A DNA stretch of 64,000 nucleotides from positions 1 to 64,000 of the forward strand of contig NZ_BMWD01000001.1 in the NCBI RefSeq assembly GCF_014651055.1. Direction: 5' to 3'. The position numbers and the translations under genes are program-made. The notes below the pieces were generated by a model. That model saw nothing but the letters and a program-made list of their open reading frames with translations. It ran no database searches and was not told the DNA's origin. The DNA is from Streptomyces fructofermentans. Lineage in GTDB: Bacteria; Actinomycetota; Actinomycetes; Streptomycetales; Streptomycetaceae. Positions 15,648-24,426 of the stretch are shown in pieces. Numbering within the stretch: the stretch's first letter is position 1; each line of letters starts with the position of its first letter.

Positions 15648-16529
15648 TCACAAGGCCTCCAAGGCGTCTCTGAGCCGGCGCAGCAGGGCGACGTCGGGAT
15701 CGGCCGACGCCTGTGCGGCCACGGCCGCCGCGGAGACGGGGGACACGGGGTGTGCTGGTGACTGCGGCGCGGCGGCGGACGCCACCGGCGCCGGGTGTTC
15801 GATCGTCAGCGGACGCGCCGTCACGATCCCGGCGGCCGCGAGCCGGCGGAGGTCGACCAGGGTGTGGAACCCCGGACGGCCGAGGACGGTCGAGATGTCC
15901 GCCGCCGTCCGCTCCCCGTCCACCTGGTCGAGGACCGTGCGCTGACGGGGGCTGAGCCCCGCGTCGACTGCCCGCCCGGCCCTGACGAGCGGCTCGGTGT
16001 CCGTGGCCGGCTGCGGCCAGATGCGGTGCAGGAGCTCGCGCCGCCGCAGCGTCTCGCGCTCCACCGCGTCCACGGACACCGGCCGTACGGGCCCGATCCA
16101 GTGCGCGACCCCGTACCGGAACCTCGCCGGACCGCTGCTCGGGCCCAGGGCGAAGAACGCGGCGTCGTACAGCGCTCCCAGGTGGCACAGCTCCAGGGCG
16201 CCCGCCGTCAGCCGCCCGCTGTCCACCAGGAACCGTCCGACCCGGCGTTCCGCGCCCGCCTGTGAGACGGCCTCCCACCAGCCCTCGGACCGCAGGGCGC
16301 CACGCGTGGTGAGCAGCACGTCGAGCCCGGGCGTCTCCGGGCTCTCGGCGTGCACCACCTGGCCCTCGACCAGGTAGAGCACCCCGCGCTCCCGGGTCAG
16401 GACGCCGGTGGCGCGCTCCTCGGCGAGACGGCTCAGCATGGGACTGAGCGCGGCCGGGGCGCCGGACCGCGCGTCCCCCGGTTCCGCCCGCTCCCGTCTG
16501 GGCAGGGGTCTCGCCTCCACCGTGGTCAC
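15648..16529 (-). CDS. DUF4388-domain protein
   Basis: This is a 293-residue protein. The N-terminal half (about 25-130) resembles DUF4388/PATAN-type domains (LAEERATGVLTRERGVLYLVEGQ, and a later GRFLVDSGRLTAGAL). These are found in bacterial signalling proteins with GTPase or gliding connections. The middle has a winged-helix-like segment (LDQVDGERTAADISTVLG). The C-terminus is an Ala/Pro linker followed by a short helix ending LLRRLRDALEAL. The GTG start overlaps the upstream Roadblock stop by 4 nt, showing tight coupling. Probably a scaffold or effector for the Roadblock partners. Confidence 0.8.
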   Translation of the reverse strand: MTTVEARPLPRRERAEPGDARSGAPAALSPMLSRLAEERATGVLTRERGVLYLVEGQVVHAESPETPGLDVLLTTRGALRSEGWWEAVSQAGAERRVGRFLVDSGRLTAGALELCHLGALYDAAFFALGPSSGPARFRYGVAHWIGPVRPVSVDAVERETLRRRELLHRIWPQPATDTEPLVRAGRAVDAGLSPRQRTVLDQVDGERTAADISTVLGRPGFHTLVDLRRLAAAGIVTARPLTIEHPAPVASAAAPQSPAHPVSPVSAAAVAAQASADPDVALLRRLRDALEAL

Positions 16530-16924
16530 CCCACCACCAGCCGCTCGGCCATCTCGCCCAGGCGGATGCGGGCGAGGGCGAGGTTGCCGTCCGAACGGCC
16601 CAGCCACAGATGCAGGAAGACACTGCTGTCGAACGTCGTCCGGACGAAACGCAGGACGTGGTAGCTGTCCTTGTTGCTGATGATCAGGTCCTCGACGGGC
16701 GGTTCCCCGTCGGTCCAGTCGGCTCCTTCCTCGGGGGCGAAGGCCTTGTGCTCGGCGGCCAGGCGGGCGAGTTCCGCCGCCTCGGCGGCGGTTGCCTCGT
16801 GGTCCCCGTTGGGTGAGTCCCCGACCGTGCCCAGTGCCAGTCCGCTGGTCCAGTCGACCACCGCTGCTCCCCGGGCACCGGGCAGCCTCATGGCCTCCAG
16901 CAGGCACTCGTCGATTCCGGGCAC
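16526..16924 (-). CDS. Roadblock/LC7-like protein, first gene of the operon
   Basis: The 132-residue product has the Roadblock core GARGAAVVDWTSGLALGTVG (residues 17-36), clearly related to the last gene of the operon. An acidic insertion (about 55-75) follows, and the C-terminus reads LHLWLGRSDGNLALARIRL. The GTG start has GGGAGGGA upstream. It heads four co-directional genes with 4-nt overlaps or short gaps. The near-perfect 25-bp palindrome at 17002-17026 lies in its leader or promoter. Confidence 0.85.
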   Translation of the reverse strand: MPGIDECLLEAMRLPGARGAAVVDWTSGLALGTVGDSPNGDHEATAAEAAELARLAAEHKAFAPEEGADWTDGEPPVEDLIISNKDSYHVLRFVRTTFDSSVFLHLWLGRSDGNLALARIRLGEMAERLVVG

Positions 16925-17001
16925 GGTGCGTCCCTCCCGCCCGTTAGATTCGGCTGAGTGACGCCGAAGCTACGCAACGTGTGCGTCGCGGGTGAGGGAA
17001 A

Positions 17002-17026
17002 TGGCATTTTCCTGAGGAACATGCCA
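17002..17026. promoter_or_regulatory. 25-bp near-perfect palindrome upstream of the Roadblock operon
   Basis: Outer arms TGGCAT (17002-17007) and ATGCCA (17021-17026) flank the inner palindrome TTCCTGAGGAA. Overall 11 of 12 base pairs match around a central G. It lies 78 bp before the GTG of the first Roadblock gene, in the 360-bp gap 16925-17284. It could be a dimeric repressor operator or an mRNA hairpin. The rest of the gap has no recognisable gene; only a terminator for the neighbouring gene is visible at 17253-17277. Confidence 0.6.
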
Positions 17027-17252
17027 GCAACTGGCTACAGTTGGTCGATTGCCGTCGTGATCCATGGTTTCGGGTTCAACCCGTTCGATCCCGGACGGCG
17101 CTCTGCCCCGCGCCGGCACCGGCCGCCCCGCGGGCCCCGCCGGCGGGCTTCGCCGTGGTCGGAGACGGCGGGCGGGATTCACGGCGGGCGCGCGGTCAGC
17201 GGGGCGGGCGGGGTGCGTTCAGGTGCGGCGGCCGACTGCGGCGGCTGGGTGC

Positions 17253-17277
17253 GGGGCCCGGACGCGGTCCGGGCCCC
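17253..17277 (-). terminator. candidate terminator of the decarboxylase-like gene
   Basis: GGGGCCCGGAC (17253-17263) pairs with GTCCGGGCCCC (17267-17277) around a 3-nt loop. It begins 7 bp past the stop codon on the minus strand. Confidence 0.7.
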
Positions 17278-17284
17278 GGCGGAC

Positions 17285-18697
17285 TCAGAGGGAGTCGGTC
17301 AGCGCGTCCGGGTGCGCCCCGCCCGACTCGGCGACGATCTCGTCCAGCGTCTGCGGTGTGCGGACCACGGCGAACCGGACGCCGTCGGCGCCGTCCGGCC
17401 CGAAGCCGAGAATCCCCGGCCGGGCGAGCGAGTTGTACGTGTAGTGGTGGGCGAAGTAGTACGCGCCGGTGTCCAGCGCCGCCGCGTAGTCGCCCTGTTC
17501 GAGCAGGGGCATGGACCGGCCCTCCGCGAGCAGGTCGCCCGCGAAGCACGCCGGGCCCGCCACGTCCTGCACGACGTCCGGCCCCGTCTTCGGCCGCCCC
17601 TTCGCGTCGTACGCCGTCACGCGCAGGGGCCAGGATTCCGGCGCGTACACCGTGCGGGCCGCCACCTGGACGCCCGCGTGCGTCACCGCGATCGCCCGTC
17701 CGCCCGCCGACTTCGCGTACTCGACCCGGGCGAGCACGACCCCGTGCTTGGCGAGCAGGGACCGGCCGAACTCCGTGACCAGGCCGTACCGCCCGTCGAA
17801 CAGCCCCGGAACCGTCGCCGCCAGCAGTCGCGCGTACTGCGCGTACGTGGGGGTGTGGGTGTCGGAGCCGAAGTTCACCGGCAGTCCGCCGCCGATGTCG
17901 AGCGTGTCGATCTGCCGGCGTCCGGCCCGCTCGTTGATCTCCTCGGCCAGCTCGTACGTGTGTGCGATCCCCTGTGTCATCAGCTCCAGGGGCACCCCCT
18001 GGGACCCGGAGTGGGCGTGCAGCCGGGTGAGCCACGGCCGGTCGAGGTACGCCCGCACGACCCACTCGCGCGCGCCCTCGTCCCGGAGCGCCACCCCGAA
18101 CTTGGAGGTCGCCGTCGCGGTCGACAGCGCGCCGATCGAACCCCCGCCGATCTGCGCGTTCACCCGCAGGCCCAGCGGCGAGCGGGTGGGCGCGGACCGG
18201 ACGAGCGCGTCGACGCGGTCCAGTTCCTGCGGGTTGTCCGCGTTCACCGCGATGCCCAGCGCGAGGGCCTCCCGCAGTTCGGCCGGGGTCTTGGCGGGCG
18301 AGTCGAGGACCGTGTGGGACGGGGGTACGCCCGCCGCCCGCGCGAGGGCCAGCTCGCCCGGGCTGGCGACCTCGGCGCCGATGCCCTCGGCGTGCAGCAG
18401 CCGCAGCACCGGCACCAGCGGGGTCGCCTTCACCGCGAAGGCGTGCAGTACGGGTGTGCCCGGCGCGGTCACGGCGTCGAAGGCGTCGCGCAGGGCCGCC
18501 GCCGAGGCCCGGATGCCGGTGATGTCGAGGAGTCCGACGATGGGGGAGGCGGGGCCGAGCAGGCCCTGCTCCACGGCCGCGCGCACGGCCCGGTCCCGCC
18601 GTGCGGCGGCCCCCGTCCCGTCCGAGGTCACGCCCCCGGTCCCGGCCTGCTCCTCGTCCGCCGGGCCCGCGTCCCCTGTACCTGTGTATGAAGCCAT
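17285..18697 (-). CDS. diaminopimelate/ornithine decarboxylase-like PLP enzyme
   Basis: This is a 470-residue fold-III (alanine-racemase-type) decarboxylase homologue. The PLP lysine is in HAFAVKATPL (about residue 90). HSGSQ (about 228-232) and the phosphate-binding DIGGGLPVNF (about 267-276) are conserved. Two signature blocks deviate from lysA: EPGR reads TEFGRSLL, and CESGD reads CFAGD, keeping the cysteine. The substrate may therefore not be meso-diaminopimelate. The first ~35 residues are Gly/Ala-rich and disordered. It is divergent from the hut operon with 128 bp between. A link to histidine catabolism is possible only by position. Confidence 0.85.
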   Translation of the reverse strand: MASYTGTGDAGPADEEQAGTGGVTSDGTGAAARRDRAVRAAVEQGLLGPASPIVGLLDITGIRASAAALRDAFDAVTAPGTPVLHAFAVKATPLVPVLRLLHAEGIGAEVASPGELALARAAGVPPSHTVLDSPAKTPAELREALALGIAVNADNPQELDRVDALVRSAPTRSPLGLRVNAQIGGGSIGALSTATATSKFGVALRDEGAREWVVRAYLDRPWLTRLHAHSGSQGVPLELMTQGIAHTYELAEEINERAGRRQIDTLDIGGGLPVNFGSDTHTPTYAQYARLLAATVPGLFDGRYGLVTEFGRSLLAKHGVVLARVEYAKSAGGRAIAVTHAGVQVAARTVYAPESWPLRVTAYDAKGRPKTGPDVVQDVAGPACFAGDLLAEGRSMPLLEQGDYAAALDTGAYYFAHHYTYNSLARPGILGFGPDGADGVRFAVVRTPQTLDEIVAESGGAHPDALTDSL

Positions 18698-18746
18698 ACA
18701 TCAAGCCAAACACCCGTGCGGAACCCGTGCGGGGGCGCCCCCTGTA

Positions 18747-18782
18747 TTGACTAGTTCTATTCAGGCGGCGAGGATGTGAATA
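18747..18782 (+). promoter_or_regulatory. candidate hut operon promoter with overlapping inverted repeat
   Basis: TTGACT (18747-18752), a 17-bp spacer and GAGGAT (18770-18775) form a plausible σHrdB promoter. The inverted repeat TATTCA (18758-18763) ... TGAATA (18777-18782) straddles the -10 and could be the operator for histidine- or urocanate-responsive repression. No hut repressor gene lies in the window. Confidence 0.5.
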
Positions 18783-18825
18783 CCGACTGCATCATCGGAG
18801 TACCCACCCCGCCAGGAGGCAGACC

Positions 18826-20490
18826 ATGTCAGGACCCCGCCCCGTCCGAGCACCGCGCGGCACGGAACTGAGCGCCCTGGGATGGCAGCAGGAGGCCGCC
18901 CTGCGGATGCTGCAGAACAACCTCGACCCCGAGGTCGCCGAGCACCCGGACAAGCTCGTCGTCTACGGCGGCACCGGCAAGGCCGCCCGCGACTGGCGCT
19001 CCTACGACGCCATGGTCCGTACGCTGCGGACGCTCAAGCAGGACGAGACGATGCTCGTGCAGTCCGGTCGGCCCGTCGGCGTCATGCAGACCCACGAGTG
19101 GGCGCCGCGCGTGCTCATCGCCAACTCGAACCTGGTCGGGGACTGGGCGAACTGGGAGGAGTTCCGGCGCCTGGAGGCCCTCGGCCTCACCATGTACGGC
19201 CAGATGACCGCCGGCTCCTGGATCTACATCGGCACCCAGGGCATCCTCCAGGGCACCTACGAGACCTTCTCCGCCGTCGCCGCGAAGAAGTTCGGCGGCA
19301 CCCTCGCCGGAACCATCACCCTCACGGCCGGTCTCGGCGGCATGGGCGGCGCCCAGCCGCTCGCCGTCACGATGAACGACGGCGTCGCGATCTGCATAGA
19401 CGTCGACCCGCGCGCCATCGAGCGCCGCATCGAGCACCGGTACCTGGACGTGCGCGCCGACTCCCTGGAGCACGCGCTCCAGCTCGCCGTCGAGGCCCGC
19501 GACCGGCGCAATCCGCTCTCCATCGGCCTCCTGGGCAACGCCGCCGAGCTGCTGCCCCGCATGCTCGCCGAGGGCGCCCCGATCGACATCGTGACCGACC
19601 AGACCTCGGCCCACGACCCGCTCGCCTACCTGCCCGTCGGCGTCGACTTCGACGACATGGCCGACGCGGCCGCCAAGGACCCGACGGGCTTCACCACCCG
19701 CGCCCGTGAGTCCATGGCCCGGCACGTCGAGGCCATGGTCGGCTTCATGGACGCCGGCGCCGAGGTCTTCGACTACGGCAACTCCATCCGGGGGGAGGCC
19801 CGACTCGCCGGGTACGAGCGGGCCTTCGCCTTCCCCGGCTTCGTCCCCGCCTACATCCGCCCGCTGTTCTCCGAGGGCAAGGGCCCCTTCCGCTGGGCCG
19901 CCCTGTCCGGCGAGGCCTCCGACATCCACAAGACGGACAGGGCGATCCTCGACCTCTTCCCCGAGAACGAGTCCCTGCACAGGTGGATCAAGCTGGCCGG
20001 TGAGCGCGTCCACTTCCAGGGCCTGCCCGCCCGCATCTGCTGGCTCGGCTACGGCGAGCGCGACAAGGCCGGCGAGCGCTTCAACGACATGGTCGCGAGC
20101 GGTGAGCTGGCCGCCCCGCTGGCCATCGGCCGCGACCACCTCGACTGCGGCTCCGTCGCCTCCCCCTACCGCGAGACCGAGGCCATGCTCGACGGCTCCG
20201 ACGCCATCGCCGACTGGCCGCTGCTGAACGCCATGGTGAACGTCGCCTCCGGTGCCTCCTGGGTGTCCATCCACCACGGCGGCGGCGTCGGCATGGGCCG
20301 CTCCATCCACGCGGGCCAGGTGACCGTGGCCGACGGCACCAGGCTCGCCGGCGAGAAGATCCGCCGCGTGCTCACGAACGACCCCGGCATGGGCGTCATC
20401 CGGCACGTGGACGCCGGGTACGACATCGCCGAGTCCGTCGCCGACGAGCGCGGCGTACGCGTCCCGATGCGGGAAGGCGACTCCGCGTGA
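18826..20490 (+). CDS. hutU: urocanate hydratase
   Basis: Urocanase adds water to urocanate, giving 4-imidazolone-5-propionate, using tightly bound NAD+. The length of 554 residues is typical. The N-terminus has [25 protein letters not shown] and the NAD-binding stretch [11 protein letters not shown]. The urocanase signature [16 protein letters not shown] (about 403-418) holds the active-site cysteine. The ATG at 18826 follows AGGAGG. It is the first gene of an operon of four: the next gene overlaps by 4 nt. hutH, the preceding step, is absent here. Confidence 0.97.
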   Translation: MSGPRPVRAPRGTELSALGWQQEAALRMLQNNLDPEVAEHPDKLVVYGGTGKAARDWRSYDAMVRTLRTLKQDETMLVQSGRPVGVMQTHEWAPRVLIANSNLVGDWANWEEFRRLEALGLTMYGQMTAGSWIYIGTQGILQGTYETFSAVAAKKFGGTLAGTITLTAGLGGMGGAQPLAVTMNDGVAICIDVDPRAIERRIEHRYLDVRADSLEHALQLAVEARDRRNPLSIGLLGNAAELLPRMLAEGAPIDIVTDQTSAHDPLAYLPVGVDFDDMADAAAKDPTGFTTRARESMARHVEAMVGFMDAGAEVFDYGNSIRGEARLAGYERAFAFPGFVPAYIRPLFSEGKGPFRWAALSGEASDIHKTDRAILDLFPENESLHRWIKLAGERVHFQGLPARICWLGYGERDKAGERFNDMVASGELAAPLAIGRDHLDCGSVASPYRETEAMLDGSDAIADWPLLNAMVNVASGASWVSIHHGGGVGMGRSIHAGQVTVADGTRLAGEKIRRVLTNDPGMGVIRHVDAGYDIAESVADERGVRVPMREGDSA

Positions 20491-21737
20491 CCCACGAAGG
20501 CACCGCTCCCTCCTTCCACACCATGTGGAGGGAGCTGGAGCCCATCGGGCGCCACTCCGCGTCCGGCGGCTACCGGCGCTACGCCTGGTCCGGCGCCGAC
20601 GCCGACTGCCGTGCCTGGTTCCGGGCGCAGGCGGAGGCGCGCGGGCTGGACTACGAACTGGACCGCAACGGGAACCAGTGGGCCTGGCTCGGCGACCCCT
20701 GCGCGGGAGACGCCGTCGTCACCGGCTCGCACCTCGACTCCGTCCCCGACGGCGGTGCCTTCGACGGCCCCCTCGGCGTGGTGTCCTCCTTCGCCGCGCT
20801 GGACGAACTGCGCGGCAGGAGCGCCCGGTTCACCCGGCCGCTGGCGATCGTGAACTTCGGCGACGAGGAGGGCGCCCGGTTCGGACTGGCCTGCGTCGGC
20901 TCGCGCCTGGCAGCCGGGGAACTCACCGCCGAGCAGGCCCGGCGCCTCACCGACGCCGACGGGATCACCCTCCCGCAGGCGATGGAGGCCGCCGGACACG
21001 ACCCGGACACCATCGGCGCGGACCCGGAGCGGCTGGCCCGTATCGGCGCCTTCGTCGAACTGCACGTCGAGCAGGGCCGCGCCCTGGACCTGTCCGGTGA
21101 CCGGGTCGGCATCGCCAGCGCCATCTGGCCGCACGGCCGCTGGCGCTTCGACTTCCGGGGCGAGGCCAACCACGCCGGGACCACCCGGCTCGTGGACCGC
21201 CGCGACCCGATGCTGTCCTACGCGGAGACCGTGCTCGCGGCCCGGCGCGAGGCACAGCTCGCGGGAGCCGTGGCCACCTTCGGCAAGATCGCGGTGGAGC
21301 CGAACGGGGTCAACGCCGTCCCCTCACTGGTCAGGGGCTGGCTCGACTCCCGCGCCGCCGACCAGTCGACCCTCGACACCGTCGTCACGGGCATCGAGAC
21401 GGCCGCCCGCGAGTACGCCGACGCGCACGGCATCCGGCTCGACGTCGTGCGGGAGTCGTTCACCCCCGTCGTCGAGTTCGAGCACACCCTGCGGGACGAG
21501 ATCGTCCGCATCCTCGGCAAGCGCGACGACACGGCCGCGTCGCTGAAGGTGCCCGTTCTGGGGACCGGCGCGGGACACGACGCGGGAATCCTCTCCGGGA
21601 CGATCCCCACCGCCATGCTGTTCGTACGCAACCCCACCGGCGTCTCGCACTCGCCGGCCGAGTACGCCGCCGAGGACGACTGCGTGGCCGGGGTGACCGC
21701 ACTCGCCGACGTACTGGAAGGGCTGGCCTGCTCGTGA
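20487..21737 (+). CDS. M20-family amidohydrolase (allantoate amidohydrolase-like), probable deformylase step of the hut pathway
   Basis: The protein is 416 residues. Metal-binding motifs of the M20/allantoate amidohydrolase group are visible: [19 protein letters not shown] (about 80-98), [11 protein letters not shown] (about 121-131), ELHVEQG (about 191-197) and GTGAGHDAG (about 356-364). By similarity it hydrolyses carbamoyl- or formyl-amino acids. Its place between hutU and hutF, with start and stop overlaps on both sides, suggests it does the last step, N-formylglutamate to glutamate, in place of HutG. That substrate is inference; allantoate is the database-style label. Confidence 0.88.
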   Translation: MTHEGTAPSFHTMWRELEPIGRHSASGGYRRYAWSGADADCRAWFRAQAEARGLDYELDRNGNQWAWLGDPCAGDAVVTGSHLDSVPDGGAFDGPLGVVSSFAALDELRGRSARFTRPLAIVNFGDEEGARFGLACVGSRLAAGELTAEQARRLTDADGITLPQAMEAAGHDPDTIGADPERLARIGAFVELHVEQGRALDLSGDRVGIASAIWPHGRWRFDFRGEANHAGTTRLVDRRDPMLSYAETVLAARREAQLAGAVATFGKIAVEPNGVNAVPSLVRGWLDSRAADQSTLDTVVTGIETAAREYADAHGIRLDVVRESFTPVVEFEHTLRDEIVRILGKRDDTAASLKVPVLGTGAGHDAGILSGTIPTAMLFVRNPTGVSHSPAEYAAEDDCVAGVTALADVLEGLACS

Positions 21738-23095
21738 ACGCGCGCGGCACGACCTACTGGCTGGAGCACGCCTGGCTCGACTCCTTCGTCGAGCCGGGCG
21801 TGGCGCTCGACGTCGACGCGGACGGGCGGATCGCGGCCGTGCGCACGGGCGCCGGCACCCCGCCCCCCGGCGCCGAGATCCTGCGCGGCCTGACCCTCCC
21901 CGGCCTCGCCAACACCCACAGCCACGCCTTCCACCGGGCCCTGCGCGGCACGGTCCAGGTCGGCTCCGGCACCTTCTGGACCTGGCGCGAGATCATGTAC
22001 TCGTTCGCCGACCGGCTGACCCCGGAGACCTACCACGCGCTCGCCCGCGCGGTGTACGCCGAGATGGCCCTCGCCGGGGTGACCGCGGTGGGCGAGTTCC
22101 ACTACGTCCACCACGCGCCGGGCGGCACCCCGTACGGCGACCCGAACGCCATGGGCGAGGCACTCGTCCAGGCCGCCGCCGACGCCGGCATCCGCATCAC
22201 CCTCCTCGACACCGCCTACCTGGCCGGCGGTCTCCTGAACGCGCGGGCGGGACAGCCGCCGAACCGGCACCAGCTCCGCTTCTCCGACGGCACGGCCGAG
22301 GCCTGGGCCGAACGCTGTTCACTTCTCAAGGACCGGGACCACGCGAGGATCGGTGCCGCCGTCCACTCCGTACGGGCCGTGCCCGCCGGGCAGTTGGCGA
22401 CGGTGGCCGAATGGGCCGAGGCGCGGCGGGCCCCGCTGCACGTGCACCTGTCCGAGCAGACGGCGGAGAACGACGCCTGCCTGGCGGTGCACGGCCGCAC
22501 CCCCACCCGGCTGCTCGCCGACCACGGAGTGCTCGGCCCGCGCACCACGGGCGTGCACAACACCCACCTCACCGGTGAGGACATCGCTCTGCTCGGCGGC
22601 TCGTCGACGGGCACGTGCATGTGCCCCACCACCGAGCGCGACCTGGCCGACGGCATCGGCCCGGCCGTCGCCCTCCAGCAGGCGGGCTCGCCGCTCTCCC
22701 TCGGCTCCGACAGCCATGCCGTCGTCGACCTGCTCGAAGAGGCGCGCGCGATGGAGCTGAACGAGCGCCTGCGCACCCGCACCCGGGGCCACTGGACGGC
22801 GGCGGCGCTCCTGCGCGCCGCCTCCGCCGACGGCCACGCGGCCCTCGGCTGGCACGACGCGGGCACACTCGAACCCGGTGCGCTCGCCGACTTCACGACG
22901 ATCGCCCTCGACTCGGTCAGGACGGCCGGACCGGTGCCCCGGCTCGGCGCCGAGACCGCCGTATTCGCCGCGACGGCGGCCGATGTGCGGCACACGGTCG
23001 TGGGCGGCCGGCACGTCGTGCGCGACGGGGCGCACGCTCTCGTGCCCGACGTGCCGCGAGCCCTCGCGGACGCCGTCGAGGCCCTGCGCGCCTGA
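21734..23095 (+). CDS. hutF: formimidoylglutamate deiminase
   Basis: HutF removes ammonia from N-formimino-L-glutamate, giving N-formyl-L-glutamate. This is a 453-residue amidohydrolase-superfamily enzyme. The metal ligands are [11 protein letters not shown] (about 55-65; HxH). [10 protein letters not shown] (about 237-246) and the strand-8 aspartate in [11 protein letters not shown] (about 316-326) follow. The GTG start overlaps the previous stop (GTGA). It fits the five-step histidine route that goes through formylglutamate. Confidence 0.93.
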   Translation: MNARGTTYWLEHAWLDSFVEPGVALDVDADGRIAAVRTGAGTPPPGAEILRGLTLPGLANTHSHAFHRALRGTVQVGSGTFWTWREIMYSFADRLTPETYHALARAVYAEMALAGVTAVGEFHYVHHAPGGTPYGDPNAMGEALVQAAADAGIRITLLDTAYLAGGLLNARAGQPPNRHQLRFSDGTAEAWAERCSLLKDRDHARIGAAVHSVRAVPAGQLATVAEWAEARRAPLHVHLSEQTAENDACLAVHGRTPTRLLADHGVLGPRTTGVHNTHLTGEDIALLGGSSTGTCMCPTTERDLADGIGPAVALQQAGSPLSLGSDSHAVVDLLEEARAMELNERLRTRTRGHWTAAALLRAASADGHAALGWHDAGTLEPGALADFTTIALDSVRTAGPVPRLGAETAVFAATAADVRHTVVGGRHVVRDGAHALVPDVPRALADAVEALRA

Positions 23096-23172
23096 CCGCA
23101 GCCCCCGCACCCCCGGCCGCCCCGCCGGCAGAGGCCCCCGCCCCCGCCGCCCCGACCGCCCACGAGGACGCC

Positions 23173-24375
23173 ATGAGCAGCACGACCGCAGACGCGAGCA
23201 CGACCGGCACGACCGTCATCACCAACATCGCGAGCCTGGTCACCAACGATCCCTCCCTCGGCGACGGATCCCCCCTCGGACTGATCCGGGACGCGGCCGT
23301 CGTCATCGACGGCGACCGCATCGCGTGGACCGGTGAATCCAGAGAAGCACCCGCCACTGACAATCGGATCGACGCGGCCGGGCGCGCGGTGATCCCGGGC
23401 TTCGTGGACTCCCACTCGCACCTCGTCTTCGCCGGCGACCGCACCCAGGAGTTCAACGCCCGCATGTCGGGCCGCGCCTACAGCGCCGGCGGCATCCGTA
23501 CGACCGTGGCCGCCACCCGGGCCGCGAGCGACGAGGAGCTGGAGCGCAACCTCACCCGCTACCTCGACGAGGCCCTGCGCCAGGGCACGACCACCCTGGA
23601 GACGAAGTCCGGCTACGGGCTGACGGTCGAGGACGAGGCCCGGGCGCTGCGCATCGCGTCCGCGCACACCGACGAGGTCACCTACCTCGGCGCGCACATC
23701 GTGTCCCCCGACCACGCGGACGACCCCGCCGGATACGTGGCCCTCGTGACCGGCGAGATGCTGGACGCCTGCGCCCCGTACGCCCGTTGGATCGACGTCT
23801 TCTGCGAGAAGGGGGCGTTCGACGGGGACCAGGCCCGCGCGATCCTCACGGCGGGCCGGGCGAAGGGCCTGCATCCGCGGGTGCACGCCAACCAGCTCAC
23901 GTACGGTCCCGGCGTCCGGCTCGCGGTCGAGCTGGACGCGGCGAGCGCCGACCACTGCACGCACCTGACCGACGCGGACGTGGACGCGCTCGCGAGCGGT
24001 GCGACCGTCGCGACCCTGCTGCCCGGCGCCGAGTTCTCCACCCGTGCCCAGTGGCCCGACGCCCGGCGGCTGCTCGACGCGGGCGTCACGGTCGCCCTGT
24101 CCACCGACTGCAACCCGGGCTCGTCGTTCACGTCCTCGGTGCCGTTCTGCATCGCCCTGGCCGTGCGGGACATGGGGATGACGCCCGACGAGGCCGTGTG
24201 GTCGGCGACCGCGGGCGGCGCGCGGGCGCTGCGCCGCACCGACGTCGGCCGCCTGACCCCCGGCGCCTACGCCGACCTGGCCCTGCTGGACGCCCCGAGC
24301 CATGTGCACCTGGCGTACCGTCCGGGCGTCCCGCTGGTCCGCCGGGTGTGGCGGCGGGGCGTACGCGTCGTCTGA
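23173..24375 (+). CDS. hutI: imidazolonepropionase
   Basis: HutI opens the imidazolone ring of 4-imidazolone-5-propionate to give N-formimino-L-glutamate. Length is 400 residues. Metal ligands are [13 protein letters not shown] (about 77-89), a histidine in [18 protein letters not shown] (about 237-246) and the aspartate in STDCNPGSS (about 311-319). The ATG at 23173 has GAGGA upstream. The frame is open further 5' into the 77-bp gap after hutF, but that stretch is a Pro/Ala shadow. It is the last gene of the operon and converges on the next, minus-strand gene. Confidence 0.95.
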   Translation: MSSTTADASTTGTTVITNIASLVTNDPSLGDGSPLGLIRDAAVVIDGDRIAWTGESREAPATDNRIDAAGRAVIPGFVDSHSHLVFAGDRTQEFNARMSGRAYSAGGIRTTVAATRAASDEELERNLTRYLDEALRQGTTTLETKSGYGLTVEDEARALRIASAHTDEVTYLGAHIVSPDHADDPAGYVALVTGEMLDACAPYARWIDVFCEKGAFDGDQARAILTAGRAKGLHPRVHANQLTYGPGVRLAVELDAASADHCTHLTDADVDALASGATVATLLPGAEFSTRAQWPDARRLLDAGVTVALSTDCNPGSSFTSSVPFCIALAVRDMGMTPDEAVWSATAGGARALRRTDVGRLTPGAYADLALLDAPSHVHLAYRPGVPLVRRVWRRGVRVV

Positions 24376-24426
24376 GGCGGACCGCGGCGCGCCGCCGCGC
24401 GGTCCCGCCCTCGGCGCGGGCGCGGC

